Positions 33,701-41,635 of a stretch of 64,000 bases of DNA are shown here, in pieces. Source of the stretch: Lichenicola sp964249735 (GTDB taxonomy: Bacteria > Pseudomonadota > Alphaproteobacteria > Acetobacterales > Acetobacteraceae); contig CAXUDP010000007.1 in NCBI GenBank assembly GCA_964249735.1, positions 1 to 64,000 on the forward strand, given 5' to 3'. The position numbers and the translations under genes were made by a program. The notes under the pieces are model-generated. The model worked only from the letters and a program-made list of their open reading frames with translations. It was not told the origin of the DNA and searched no databases. Each line of letters starts with the position of its first letter. Positions within the stretch are counted from its first letter, which is position 1.

Positions 33701-34041
33701 GCGTTGATCGCCGCCTCGACGTCGCGGGCGGCGCCGTCGATGTTGCGGTCCAGCCCGAACTGCAGGTTGATCCGGGTCTGCCCGACCTGGCTCTGCGACG
33801 TCATCTCGGTCAGGTCGGCGATCTGCCCCAGGTGCCGCTCCAGGGGTCCCGCGAGGCTGGTCGCCACCGTGTCCGGGTCTGCACCGGGCAGCTGCGCCTG
33901 CACCGAGATGGTCGGGAAGTCCACCTCGGGGAGCGAGGCCACCGGCAGCTGGAAGAAGCCGAGCACGCCTGCGAACAGGATCGCCAGGGTCAGCAGGGTG
34001 GTGGCGATCGGCCGGGCGATGAACGGGGCGGAGATGTTCAT
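30781..34041 (-). CDS. RND multidrug efflux permease (MdtC-like)
   Basis: 1086 residues with twelve membrane helices. It begins MNISAPFIARPIATTLLTLA, has the proton-relay pair in STGFVVDDAIVVLENISRHI, and KGFFPTQDNGRLIG in the second half. Members pump drugs, bile salts or metals across the envelope with a membrane-fusion protein and a TolC-type channel. It is the third gene of an MFP-RND-RND operon and overlaps the previous RND gene by 4 bp; the two probably form a mixed trimer as MdtB/MdtC do. A Ser/Ala/Thr-rich insert of about 65 residues (around 31536-31755) is unusual. No outer-membrane channel gene follows. Confidence 0.93.
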   Translation of the reverse strand: MNISAPFIARPIATTLLTLAILFAGVLGFFQLPVASLPEVDFPTISVQAQLPGADPDTVATSLAGPLERHLGQIADLTEMTSQSQVGQTRINLQFGLDRNIDGAARDVEAAINAARADLPTNLLSNPVYRKVNPADAPVLIVSLTSATLTRGQIYDAASTVLQQQLSQLSGVGQVIISGAALPAVRVELDPYALFKYGIGLEDVRAALASANADTPKGVLDLGRQRLQIYTNDQASHADDYRPLVIAYRNGHAVHLTDIATVSDSVQDLRNLGLANGKPAVLVIVFKQPGANVIQTVDAVKASIPKLRAALPQGIDINFASDSTLSIRGSLRDTETTLVIAVVLVTAVVWLFLRDLRATLIPMVSVPVSVIGTFGVMYLAGFSLDNLSLMALTISTGFVVDDAIVVLENISRHIEGGMPRREAALKGSAEVGFTIVSITLSLIAVFLPILLMGGIVGRLFREFAVTLSAAIVVSLVTSLTTTPMLCALVLRPKPRREPGRRTIEQRVLDVYGRTLAWTLEHNALVLLVLAGTIALNVWLLVVIPKGFFPTQDNGRLIGAVQADQDISFQAMSRKLARMMAIVQRDPAVRNVVGSTGAGGGGATAQTNTANVYVALKPKNARDSLDVVTTRLRRALAGVPGRLIMVPAQDVRVGGRQTNAAYQYTLQADNTAEVFEWAPKLLRALQGNPDLTDVNSDQQQAGLESVVTIDRATASRLGLNVSQIDNTLYDAFGQRSVSTIYNALNQYHVIMEVAPRYWQNSDVLNRIWISTSGSTPSGSATTNAPSGTVTATSAASVSASANGINNSQRNAAQNAIAASGSSVASSGAAVSTGAETMVPLGAVARFARGHTALSVNHQSQFVSVTISFNLAPGRSLSAAQAAIARAVADLHMPGDIVGGFAGTAQVFQQSLNSEPLLIGAALLAVYIVLGVLYESFVHPVTILSTLPSAGVGAVLALILLHTEFSLITVIGVILLIGIVKKNAILMIDFALDAERSHGASSRDAIFEACMMRFRPIVMTTSAALLGALPLVLSAGDGSELRQPLGISIIGGLIFSQVLTLYTTPAVYLLLDRLRLRTGPAADAVPAE

Positions 34042-37000
34042 TCCGCAGGCGCGGCGTCGCCGGCTTCACGGTTGGCGCCGCGTCCGGTCAGCCGCACCGC
34101 GACCCGGTCGAACGCCAGGTAGATCACCGGGGTGGTGAACAGGGTCAGCACCTGGCTCACCAGCAGCCCGCCGACGATGGCGATGCCCAGCGGCTGACGC
34201 AGCTCGGAGCCGGAGCCGCTGCCCAGCATCAGCGGCACGGCGCCGAGCACGGCAGCCAGCGTGGTCATCAGGATCGGCCGGAACCGGAGCAGGCAGGCCT
34301 GGAAGATCGCCTCGCGCGGCGACTTGTTCTCGGTGCGCTCGGCCGCCAGGGCGAAGTCGATCATCATGATCGCGTTCTTCTTGACGATGCCGATCAGCAG
34401 GATGATGCCGATCACCGCGATGATGTCGAGCTGGTGCCCGGTCAGGTCGAGCGCCACCAGCGCGCCGACGCCGGCGGAGGGCAGCGTGGACAGGATCGTC
34501 AGCGGGTGGACGAAGCTCTCGTAGAGCACACCCAGCACGATGTAGACCGCGACCATCGCGGCGGCGATCAGCAGCAGCTCGTTGGACAGGGAGGCCTGGA
34601 ACGCCGACAGCGAGCCCTGGAACGCAGTGGTGAAGCTGTCCGGCAGCCCGATCTGCTTCTCCGCGTCGCCGATCGCCGCCACCGCCTTGTCCAGCGAGGT
34701 GCCGGGCTGGAGGTTGAACGAGATCGACACCGACGGGAACTGTCCGAGATGCTCGATCTGCAGCGGATCGTTGCGCACCGCGATGTGCACCACGGCCGAG
34801 AGCGGCACCTGGCCCAGGGCGCCGGTGGTGGGGGTGGCGACCGTGGCGGCGGTGCTGGCGGAGGCGGAGGGCAGGTAGATCCCGTCGAGCGCCTGCTGCA
34901 GCGAGCGCGCCTGGCCGGTGTCGGCCTGCAGGATCACGCGGTACTGGTTGGACTGGGTGTAGAGCGTGGAGGCGATGCGCTGGCCGAACGCGTCGTACAG
35001 GGCGTTGTCGATGGTGGCCGGCGTGATGCCGAACCGCGCCGCCGTCGGCCGGTCGATCACCAGGTCCAGCGCCCGGCCGTTGGTGTTCATGTCGCTGGTC
35101 ACTGCCGTGAAGCCCGGCATCTGCCCGAGCCGCTCGACCAGCCTCGGCACCCATTGCGTGAACAGCGTGCCGGTCGGGTTTTCCAGGAAGAAGTGGTACT
35201 GCGCCCGCCCCACGGTGGAGTCGATGGTCAGGTTCTGCACCGGCTGCATCGACAGGGTGATGCCGGGCACACGGCGCAGCCGGTCGTCCAGCCGCGCGAT
35301 CACCGCGGTGGCGGACGGGCGTTGCCCGCGGGCCTTGAGGGTGATCAGGACCCGGCCGCTGTTCAGCGTGGTGTTGGTGCCGTCGACGCCGATGAAGGAG
35401 GACAGGCCCTGCACCGCGGGGTCCTGCAGGATCGCGTCCGCCATCGCCTGCTGCCGCGCCGCCATGGCGCCGAACGAGATGTCCTGCGCCGCCTCCGAGA
35501 TGCCCTGGATCGCGCCCGTGTCCTGGACCGGGAAGAAGCCCTTCGGGATCGCGCTGTAGAGGGCCACCGTGGCCACCAGCGTGAGCAGCGCCACCAGCAG
35601 GGTCAGGGCCTGGTGGTCGAGCACCACGGCGAGGGAGCGCCCGTAGCCGGCGACGATCCGGTCGAAGCCGCGCTCGGCGGCGAGGTCGATCCGGTAGCGC
35701 TTGTCTGCCGGGCGGTGGCGCACCAGCAGCGCGCACATCATCGGCACCAGGGTCAGGGACACCACCGCCGAGATCACGATCGTCACCGCCAGCGTCACCG
35801 CGAACTCGCGGAACAGCCGCCCGACCACGTCGCCCATGAACAGCAGCGGGATCAGCACCGCGATCAGCGACACCGTCAGCGAGATGATGGTGAAGCCGAT
35901 CTCCTCGGAGCCGTTCAGCGCCGCCTCCAGCGGCGCCTCGCCGTCCTCGACGTGGCGGGCGATGTTCTCGATCATGACGATGGCATCGTCGACCACGAAA
36001 CCGGTGGAGATGGTCAGGGCCATCAGTGACAGGTTGTCGAGCGAGAAGCCCAGCAGGTACATCACACCCAGCGTGCCGACCAGCGACAGCGGCACCGACA
36101 GCGACGGGATCAGCGTCGCCGGCAGGGTGCGCAGGAACAGGAAGATCACCAGCACGACGAGCACGACCGCGAGCCCCAGCTCGAACTCGACGTCGTTCAC
36201 CGAGGCCTGGATCGGCGTGGTCTGGTTGCTGAGCACCGCCACGTCGACCGAGGGTGGCAGCGTCGCCCGCATCTGCGGCAGCCGGCGCAGGATGTTGCGC
36301 ACCACGGCGATCACGTTGGAGCCCGGCTGGCGCTGGATGTTCAGGATCACCGCAGGCGTCCGGCCGGACCAGGCGGCGAGCTGGTTGTTCTCGGCGCCGT
36401 TGATGATGGTGGCGACGTCGCCAAGACGCACCGCGCGGCCGTTCCTGTAGGCGACGATCAGGTCGCGGTAGCCGTCCGCGTCGGTGATCTGGTCGTTGTC
36501 GTTGATGGTGCTGCTCTGCGCGGCCCCGTCGAAGCTGCCCTTGGGCGTGTCGGTGTTCTGGTTGCCGATGATGGTGCGTATGTCGTCGATCGCCAGCCCG
36601 TACGACGACAGCGCGCGCGGGTTGATCACCACGCGCACCGCCGGCCGGTTGCCGCCGCTGATCGACACCAGGCCGACCCCCGGCTGCTGGCTGATCTTCT
36701 GCGCCAAGCGCACGTCGGCCAGGTCTTCGACCTGCGTCAGGCTCAGGGTGCGGCTGGTCAGCGCCAGCGTCAGCACCGGGGTGTCGGCGGGGTTGACCTT
36801 GTTGTAGATCGGCGGCGCCGGCAGGTCCGACGGCAGCAGGCTGGTGGCCGCGTTGATCGCCGCCTGCACCTCCTGCTCGGCCACGTCCAGGCTGAGGCTC
36901 AGCGTGAACTGCAGCGTGATCACCGAGGCGCCGCCGGACGAGATCGACGACATCTGGCCCAGGCCCGGCATCTCGCCGAACTGCCGCTCCAGCGGCGCCG

Positions 37001-37190
37001 TGACCGATGTGGTCATCACCTCCGGGCTGGCGCCGGGCAGGAAGGTCTGCACCTGGATGGTCGGATAGTCGACCTCCGGCAGCGCCGAGATCGGCAGGAA
37101 GCCGTAGGCGATGATGCCCACCAGCAGGATCGCCGCCATCAGCAGCGTGGTCGCCACCGGTCGCAGGATGAACAGGCGCGACGGACTCAT
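34038..37190 (-). CDS. RND multidrug efflux permease (MdtB-like)
   Basis: 1050 residues, normal for the HAE1 group. It starts MSPSRLFILRPVATTLLMAA, and has YPTIQVQTFLPGASPEVMTT, the proton-relay segment STGFVVDDAIVMIENIARHV, and a second-half KGFFPVQDTGAIQG. It is an inner-membrane proton-driven exporter subunit. It lies 19 bp after the membrane-fusion gene and overlaps the next RND gene by 4 bp, so the operon order is MFP, RND, RND as in mdtABC. Substrates are unknown. Confidence 0.94.
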   Translation of the reverse strand: MSPSRLFILRPVATTLLMAAILLVGIIAYGFLPISALPEVDYPTIQVQTFLPGASPEVMTTSVTAPLERQFGEMPGLGQMSSISSGGASVITLQFTLSLSLDVAEQEVQAAINAATSLLPSDLPAPPIYNKVNPADTPVLTLALTSRTLSLTQVEDLADVRLAQKISQQPGVGLVSISGGNRPAVRVVINPRALSSYGLAIDDIRTIIGNQNTDTPKGSFDGAAQSSTINDNDQITDADGYRDLIVAYRNGRAVRLGDVATIINGAENNQLAAWSGRTPAVILNIQRQPGSNVIAVVRNILRRLPQMRATLPPSVDVAVLSNQTTPIQASVNDVEFELGLAVVLVVLVIFLFLRTLPATLIPSLSVPLSLVGTLGVMYLLGFSLDNLSLMALTISTGFVVDDAIVMIENIARHVEDGEAPLEAALNGSEEIGFTIISLTVSLIAVLIPLLFMGDVVGRLFREFAVTLAVTIVISAVVSLTLVPMMCALLVRHRPADKRYRIDLAAERGFDRIVAGYGRSLAVVLDHQALTLLVALLTLVATVALYSAIPKGFFPVQDTGAIQGISEAAQDISFGAMAARQQAMADAILQDPAVQGLSSFIGVDGTNTTLNSGRVLITLKARGQRPSATAVIARLDDRLRRVPGITLSMQPVQNLTIDSTVGRAQYHFFLENPTGTLFTQWVPRLVERLGQMPGFTAVTSDMNTNGRALDLVIDRPTAARFGITPATIDNALYDAFGQRIASTLYTQSNQYRVILQADTGQARSLQQALDGIYLPSASASTAATVATPTTGALGQVPLSAVVHIAVRNDPLQIEHLGQFPSVSISFNLQPGTSLDKAVAAIGDAEKQIGLPDSFTTAFQGSLSAFQASLSNELLLIAAAMVAVYIVLGVLYESFVHPLTILSTLPSAGVGALVALDLTGHQLDIIAVIGIILLIGIVKKNAIMMIDFALAAERTENKSPREAIFQACLLRFRPILMTTLAAVLGAVPLMLGSGSGSELRQPLGIAIVGGLLVSQVLTLFTTPVIYLAFDRVAVRLTGRGANREAGDAAPAE

Positions 37191-37209
37191 GGGCAGCCCA
37201 GGTGGCGGC

Positions 37210-38358
37210 TCAGCGGGCCGGAGCGGCGGGCCGGATGCGGTGTCCCTTCCCCGGCATCGCCACCACGATCCGGCTGCCGTCGCGCAGCCGGTCCAGCCCG
37301 TCGGTCACCACCTTGTCGCCCGGATGCAGACCCTGCGTGATCTGCACCCGGTCGCCCTCGGCCGGCCCGGTCTTGACCACCTGCACCGCGGCGGTGCCGT
37401 TCGGCTTCGCCACGTAGACGAAGTCGCCGGGCGCTCCGTGCTGCACCGCCGCCTGCGGCGCCACCACCACCCCGGTCAGGGTCTGCAGCAGCAGGTGGGC
37501 GTTGACGAACTGCTGCGGGAACAGGGCATTGTCGGCATTCGGGAAGATGGCGCGCAGCTCGACGGTGCCGGTGGTGTTGTCGATCTGGTTGTCGGTGGTG
37601 GCGAGCGTGCCGGTGGCGATCAGCTTGGCGTCCGCCCGATCGTAGGCCATCACGGGCAGGGTCCGCCCCTGCATCTGCGCCTGCACCGCGTCGACGTCGT
37701 CCTCCGGCAGGGTGAACAGCACCGAGATCGGCTGCAGCTGCGTCACCACGAACAGCCCCGTGGTGTCGCTGGTCTGCACGTAGTTGCCGGGATCGACCAG
37801 CCGTATGCCGACGCGCCCGTCCACCGGCGAGACGATGTGGCAGTAGGCGAGGTTCAGCCGGGCGTTGTCGATCGCCCCCTGGTCGGTGACGACGGTGCCC
37901 TGGTACTGCTTGATCAGGAACAGCTCGTCCTGCGCCTGCTGCTGCGCGATGCTGTTCTGCCGGCTGAGCAGCTGGTAGCGCGCGCTGTCGGCCTGCGCCT
38001 GGGCGAGCAGGCCCTGGTCGTGCGCCAGGGTGCCCTGCGCCTGCTCCAGCGCCACCAGGTAGGGCCTGGGGTCGATCTGCGCCAGGAACTGGTTCCTGTG
38101 CACCAGCTGGCCCTCGGTGAAGCCGAGCGACTGCAGCTGGCCGTTGATCTGCGTCCTGACGGTGACGGTGTCGAGCGGCGTCACGGTGCCCAGCCCGGTG
38201 AGGGTGACGTGGATGTCGCCGGTCCCGATCGTCGCCACCGACACCGATTGCGGCGGAGCACCGGCGGCGCGACCGGCCGGCTTGGCGCCGTGGCGGGCGC
38301 CCAGCAGCCGCCAGCCCAGCAGGGCGACGAGTCCCACCAGCACGAGGCCGGCCAGCAC
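37210..38358 (-). CDS. RND efflux membrane-fusion protein (MdtA-like)
   Basis: 382 residues from a GTG start: an N-terminal anchor (LVLVGLVALLGWRLL), lipoyl/barrel-sandwich halves (VTVRTQINGQLQSLGFTEGQ and VSPVDGRVGIRLVDPGNYV), an alpha-hairpin (about 120-180) and beta-barrel segments. It bridges the RND pump to an outer-membrane channel. The start is doubtful: the same frame is open upstream to 38472 and encodes a normal basic n-region (RSRPTRTAGRSRRLW), but contains no ATG, GTG or TTG. The ATG at 38473 is out of frame. A CTG start or a one-base frameshift is possible. Confidence 0.9.
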   Translation of the reverse strand: MLAGLVLVGLVALLGWRLLGARHGAKPAGRAAGAPPQSVSVATIGTGDIHVTLTGLGTVTPLDTVTVRTQINGQLQSLGFTEGQLVHRNQFLAQIDPRPYLVALEQAQGTLAHDQGLLAQAQADSARYQLLSRQNSIAQQQAQDELFLIKQYQGTVVTDQGAIDNARLNLAYCHIVSPVDGRVGIRLVDPGNYVQTSDTTGLFVVTQLQPISVLFTLPEDDVDAVQAQMQGRTLPVMAYDRADAKLIATGTLATTDNQIDNTTGTVELRAIFPNADNALFPQQFVNAHLLLQTLTGVVVAPQAAVQHGAPGDFVYVAKPNGTAAVQVVKTGPAEGDRVQITQGLHPGDKVVTDGLDRLRDGSRIVVAMPGKGHRIRPAAPAR

Positions 38359-38473
38359 CAGCCAGAGCCGACGCGAGCGGCCTGCGGTCCTGGTCGGCCT
38401 GCTGCGCGTCAGCGGGTAGGCTTCGAGCGGCTGGTCAGGCGTGGCACGGCTCCGGCGTCGACAGGGTTTGCAT

Positions 38474-38828
38474 TACGATAGCGACATGACCTAGTCGATC
38501 CCGGCCGATCCTGCCAATCGGCTTTCGGCGACCCCTGCGGCCTTCGACAGGCACCAAGCAGCGTGAAGGGCCGGTGGTCCCTGGTCTGTCAAGAAGCAGG
38601 AAACGCGTTGCCACACAAGGGTTGGTTCCCGCGCAGCGATTACTTGACGGAGTTTGACTTATTGTAACCGTTGCGCCTCCGCTTATAAAAGACCCTGGTA
38701 CGACTACTTCGGTTTTTTCCGCATCCTGCTGGACGAAAGGGGCCGATGGGAAGCGGTCGTTCCGCTCGAGTGGGCTTCACAAAGGAAAGCGGATACGAAC
38801 GTCCGCAAATTCACCCGCAGCGCAGCGC
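38474..38828. other. Intergenic region upstream of the reductase gene
   Basis: About 350 bases between the divergent efflux operon and the ketopantoate-reductase-like gene. It is less GC-rich near 38640-38700, where a promoter candidate lies. No gene with family resemblance or a ribosome site was seen. Confidence 0.5.
38662..38689 (+). promoter_or_regulatory. Possible promoter
   Basis: TTGTAA (38662-38667), 16 bases, TATAAA (38684-38689) in a locally AT-rich patch. It is about 140 bp upstream of the next gene; the distance makes the assignment weak. Confidence 0.3.
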
Positions 38829-39776
38829 ATGTTGCTATACATGGCCATGCTCTCACCCTCGCCTCTTCGCATTGCCGTTCTCGGCGCCGGGAAGATCGGC
38901 AGCACGTTCGCATTCCAGCTGTTCCAGGCTGGCCACGATGTCACGGTCGTTGCACGGCCGAACTCCATCCGTCTGGAACAGCTGCAACGCGACGGCGGCA
39001 TCATCAAGATCAGGGGCGAGCGGGCAAACGTCCGAGTGACCGACGTGCTCGACGAGCAGATACCCTACGACCTCGTGATCGTTACGCTGCTGGCGCATCA
39101 GGCCGAGGCGGTCCTTCCGGGCCTGCGGCGCAGCGCGGCCGGATGCATCCAGTTCATGTTCAACACCTTCGGTCCGGAGCGCCTGCAGGAGGCGGTCGGC
39201 GTTGCGCGCTGTTCCTTCGGCATGCCGTTCGTCCAGGCCACGCTGGACGGGGACGGCAGGCTGAAGGCCACCATCGGTGTTGCCGGTCAGAAGACCATCA
39301 TGGACCGGCAACGCTGGGTCGACGTGTTCAACGCCGCCGGATTGCCTGCCGCCGTCGAACGCGACATGCCCCTCTGGCTTCGCTGTCACGTTCCGCTCTG
39401 TGTCGCGTTCGAGAGCGTGTCGGTTGCCGGCAAGCGGCGCGGAGGCGGCGCGTCATGGGGAGAAGCGGTCGTCCTGGCGCGCGGTATCCATGCGGGCCTC
39501 GTGCTCATCGAGAAGCTCGGGCATTCCGTCCATCCCAGGGGAAAAAAGCTCATCAACGGCTGCCCAACGTGGGTGTTGGCGGCGATGCTCTGGTCCATGT
39601 CGCGGGTCCGGTCGTTCCGCGAGCTGCTGGCAACGGGAGAAGCCGAATGCCGCGCCCTGGTGGATGCCATGGTGGCTGCTGCGTCGCTTGCCGACCAGGC
39701 TGTCCTCGTGTCCGACCTCCAGGCGATGAAGCCGTCGTGGCGAGCTGTTCCAAGCAAGGGTGCCGTCCCTTCGTGA
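38829..39776 (+). CDS. Ketopantoate reductase family protein (PanE/ApbA-like)
   Basis: 315 residues. The NADPH-binding start LRIAVLGAGKIGSTFAFQLF and the following FQAGHDVTVVARP match the ApbA/PanE fold, as does the helical C-terminal half (about 180-300). Homologues reduce 2-ketopantoate or related 2-keto acids. The substrate-binding lysine motif of true PanE is not clearly present, so it may be a paralogue rather than the pantothenate enzyme. Starts at 38841 or 38847 (MLSPSP) are equally possible; none has a clear ribosome site. It converges on a 2-hydroxyacid dehydrogenase with a 9 bp gap. Confidence 0.78.
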   Translation: MLLYMAMLSPSPLRIAVLGAGKIGSTFAFQLFQAGHDVTVVARPNSIRLEQLQRDGGIIKIRGERANVRVTDVLDEQIPYDLVIVTLLAHQAEAVLPGLRRSAAGCIQFMFNTFGPERLQEAVGVARCSFGMPFVQATLDGDGRLKATIGVAGQKTIMDRQRWVDVFNAAGLPAAVERDMPLWLRCHVPLCVAFESVSVAGKRRGGGASWGEAVVLARGIHAGLVLIEKLGHSVHPRGKKLINGCPTWVLAAMLWSMSRVRSFRELLATGEAECRALVDAMVAAASLADQAVLVSDLQAMKPSWRAVPSKGAVPS

Positions 39777-39785
39777 GGGACGAGC

Positions 39786-40721
39786 CTACACCACCGGCGT
39801 CGGCAGCGGGGCGTCGGCGAAGAACGCCTGAAGGTTGGCCAGCATAAGGTTGCCCATCGCCAGCCGGGTCTCGTGTGTGGCGCTGCCGACATGCGGCGCC
39901 AGCGACACGTTGGGCAGCGACAGCAGCGCCGTCGGCACGTGAGGCTCGTTGGCGAACACGTCGAATCCGGCGGCGCCGAGACGGCCCTCCGCCAGCGCCT
40001 CGACCAGGGCAGCCTCGTCGATGATCGAGCCGCGCGCGACGTTCACCAGCACGCCCTGCGGCCCGAGTGCCTCCAGCACCGCGCGGTCGACCAGGTTGCG
40101 AGTAGCGACGGACGCGGAGGTCGCCACGAACAGCACGTCGGAGGCGGCGGCGAGGGTCAGGATGTCGTCATGGTACTCGTGCGGCGTTTCCTTCCGGTTC
40201 GGTCCGGTATAGGCGATGCTGCCGCCGAAGCCGGACAACCGCAGTGCGATCGCCTGGCCGATCCGGCCGAGCCCGATGATGCCGTAGCGCAGGCCGGAGG
40301 CGCGGCGCGCCAGTGCCGGCTGCGCGCCCGGCCACAGCCCGTCGCGCACGTGGCGCTCCGCCGCCGGCAGGCCGCGCATCACGTTCAGCATCAGCGCGAT
40401 GGCGAGGTCGGCGACGTCGTCGGTGAGCACGTCGGGGGTGTTGCTGACGCGGACGCCGAGGCGCTGCATCGCGGGAAGGTCGACCCGGTCGTAGCCGACG
40501 CCGTTGATGGCGACGATGCCGAGTGCCGGCAGCCGCTCGGCGAGTGCTGTCTCGATGCCCAGATGGCCGCCGGTCACGACGGCGCGGATCGCGTCGGCGT
40601 GGTGCGCCAGAAGTCTTTCCTGATCGAGCGGCTCCGGCCAGCGCACGACGTCGTAGGTCGCGTCCAGGATCGCCTGGGTGTGGGCAAGCACCGGGCAGAG
40701 CTGCAGCAGCGTGATACCCAT
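39786..40721 (-). CDS. D-isomer-specific 2-hydroxyacid dehydrogenase
   Basis: 311 residues. The NAD(P)-binding core YGIIGLGRIGQAIALRLSGF, the catalytic Arg in VNVARGSIIDEAALVEAL, Glu in FDVFANEPHVP and His in SLAPHVGSATHET are all present. This is the glyoxylate/hydroxypyruvate/2-ketogluconate reductase group. Next to a gluconate 5-dehydrogenase-like gene, with 11 bp between them, a role in reducing a keto-sugar acid (such as 2-ketogluconate) is plausible. The start was set at MGITLLQLCPVLA, where the family begins. It is the second gene of the minus-strand arm of the sugar-acid locus. Confidence 0.9.
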   Translation of the reverse strand: MGITLLQLCPVLAHTQAILDATYDVVRWPEPLDQERLLAHHADAIRAVVTGGHLGIETALAERLPALGIVAINGVGYDRVDLPAMQRLGVRVSNTPDVLTDDVADLAIALMLNVMRGLPAAERHVRDGLWPGAQPALARRASGLRYGIIGLGRIGQAIALRLSGFGGSIAYTGPNRKETPHEYHDDILTLAAASDVLFVATSASVATRNLVDRAVLEALGPQGVLVNVARGSIIDEAALVEALAEGRLGAAGFDVFANEPHVPTALLSLPNVSLAPHVGSATHETRLAMGNLMLANLQAFFADAPLPTPVV

Positions 40722-40732
40722 GTCGCGTATCC

Positions 40733-41506
40733 TCACAAGACCGACAGCACGCCGCCGTCGACGTAGATGACCTGGCCGTTGACGAAGTCCGAGGCGGCGG
40801 AGGCGAGGAATACCGCGGTGCCGGCGAGTTCCTCCACCCTGCCCCAGCGTCCGGCGGGGGTGCGCCGGCACAGCCAGGCGTCGAACACCGGATCCTCGCG
40901 CAAGGGCCGGTTGAGCTCGGTCTCGAAATAGCCCGGGCCGATGGCGTTGATCTGCAGGCCGTGCCGCGCCCAGTCGGCGCACATGCCGCGCGTCAGCATC
41001 TTCACGGCACCCTTGGACGCGGTGTAGGGGGCGATGGTCGGACGCGCCGCCTCGCTCTGCAGGCTGGCGATGTTGATGATCTTGCCGCGGCCTCGCGGGA
41101 TCATCCGCTTCGCCACCGCCTGGCCGACGAAGAACACGCTGTCGAGGTTGGTGCGCATGACCTCGCGCCAGGTTTCCACCGGAAACTCTTCCAGGGTCAT
41201 GCGCCGCTGGATGCCGGCGTTGTTGACCAGGATGTCGATCGCGCCGGCTTGGCGCTCGATGCGGTCGATCCCCGCTTCCACCGCGTCGGGATCTGTCACG
41301 TCGAACAGGCCGAGCCCGCCTTCGGGGGACCAGGCGGCGTCGCCGATGGCAGCGGCTGCGGCGTCAAGCCGTTCGGCGCCGCGTCCGTTCAGCACGATCC
41401 GGGCGCCCGCCGCTACCAACCCTTGCGCGATCGCGAAGCCGATGCCCTGGCTCGATCCGGTCACCAGGGCGAGGCGGCCGGACAGGTCGAACGCGTTGAT
41501 GCCCAT
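40733..41506 (-). CDS. SDR oxidoreductase, gluconate 5-dehydrogenase type
   Basis: 257 residues. It has the cofactor motif TGSSQGIG (16-23), NNAG in DILVNNAGIQRRMTLEEF, a Ser in IASLQSEAARPTIA, the catalytic YTASK and the C-terminal VNGQVIYVDGGVLSVL. The LVNNAGIQRRMTLEEFP and GYFETELNRPLREDPVF segments are those of gluconate 5-dehydrogenase (IdnO/Gno), which interconverts D-gluconate and 5-keto-D-gluconate. It is divergent from an L-idonate 5-dehydrogenase gene, giving the two steps of the idonate/gluconate route. Start fixed by the conserved N-terminus. Confidence 0.9.
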   Translation of the reverse strand: MGINAFDLSGRLALVTGSSQGIGFAIAQGLVAAGARIVLNGRGAERLDAAAAAIGDAAWSPEGGLGLFDVTDPDAVEAGIDRIERQAGAIDILVNNAGIQRRMTLEEFPVETWREVMRTNLDSVFFVGQAVAKRMIPRGRGKIINIASLQSEAARPTIAPYTASKGAVKMLTRGMCADWARHGLQINAIGPGYFETELNRPLREDPVFDAWLCRRTPAGRWGRVEELAGTAVFLASAASDFVNGQVIYVDGGVLSVL

Positions 41507-41576
41507 CCGCCGTTTCCACCCACCCGTTCGCCGGCAACGATGGAGCTTCCGTCGGCGGCGAGGAGGTGGCATAGCG

Positions 41577-41592
41577 ATGTGAACGGTCACAT
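41577..41592. promoter_or_regulatory. LacI/GntR-type operator in divergent gap
   Basis: ATGTGAACGGTCACAT is a 16-bp inverted repeat with one mismatched pair and a central CG, the form of operator bound by LacI-family proteins such as GntR and IdnR. It lies between the minus-strand dehydrogenases and idnD, and is the likely target of the LacI regulator at 47391. Confidence 0.6.
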
Positions 41593-41635
41593 TGCAAGAG
41601 CCGGCGTCCCAGACCGGCGGTGACGGGGAGGCGAC

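Noticed and set aside
30595..34122. Very long open frame on the plus strand opposite the RND genes
   Set aside because: It is the high-GC shadow of the RND permease; composition is Arg/His/Gln-rich with no family pattern, while the minus strand encodes an unmistakable RND protein.
38664..38690. GTAACC upstream of the ketopantoate-reductase-like gene as another ECF promoter
   Set aside because: No CGAA occurs 15-17 bases downstream; the region reads TATAAA there instead.
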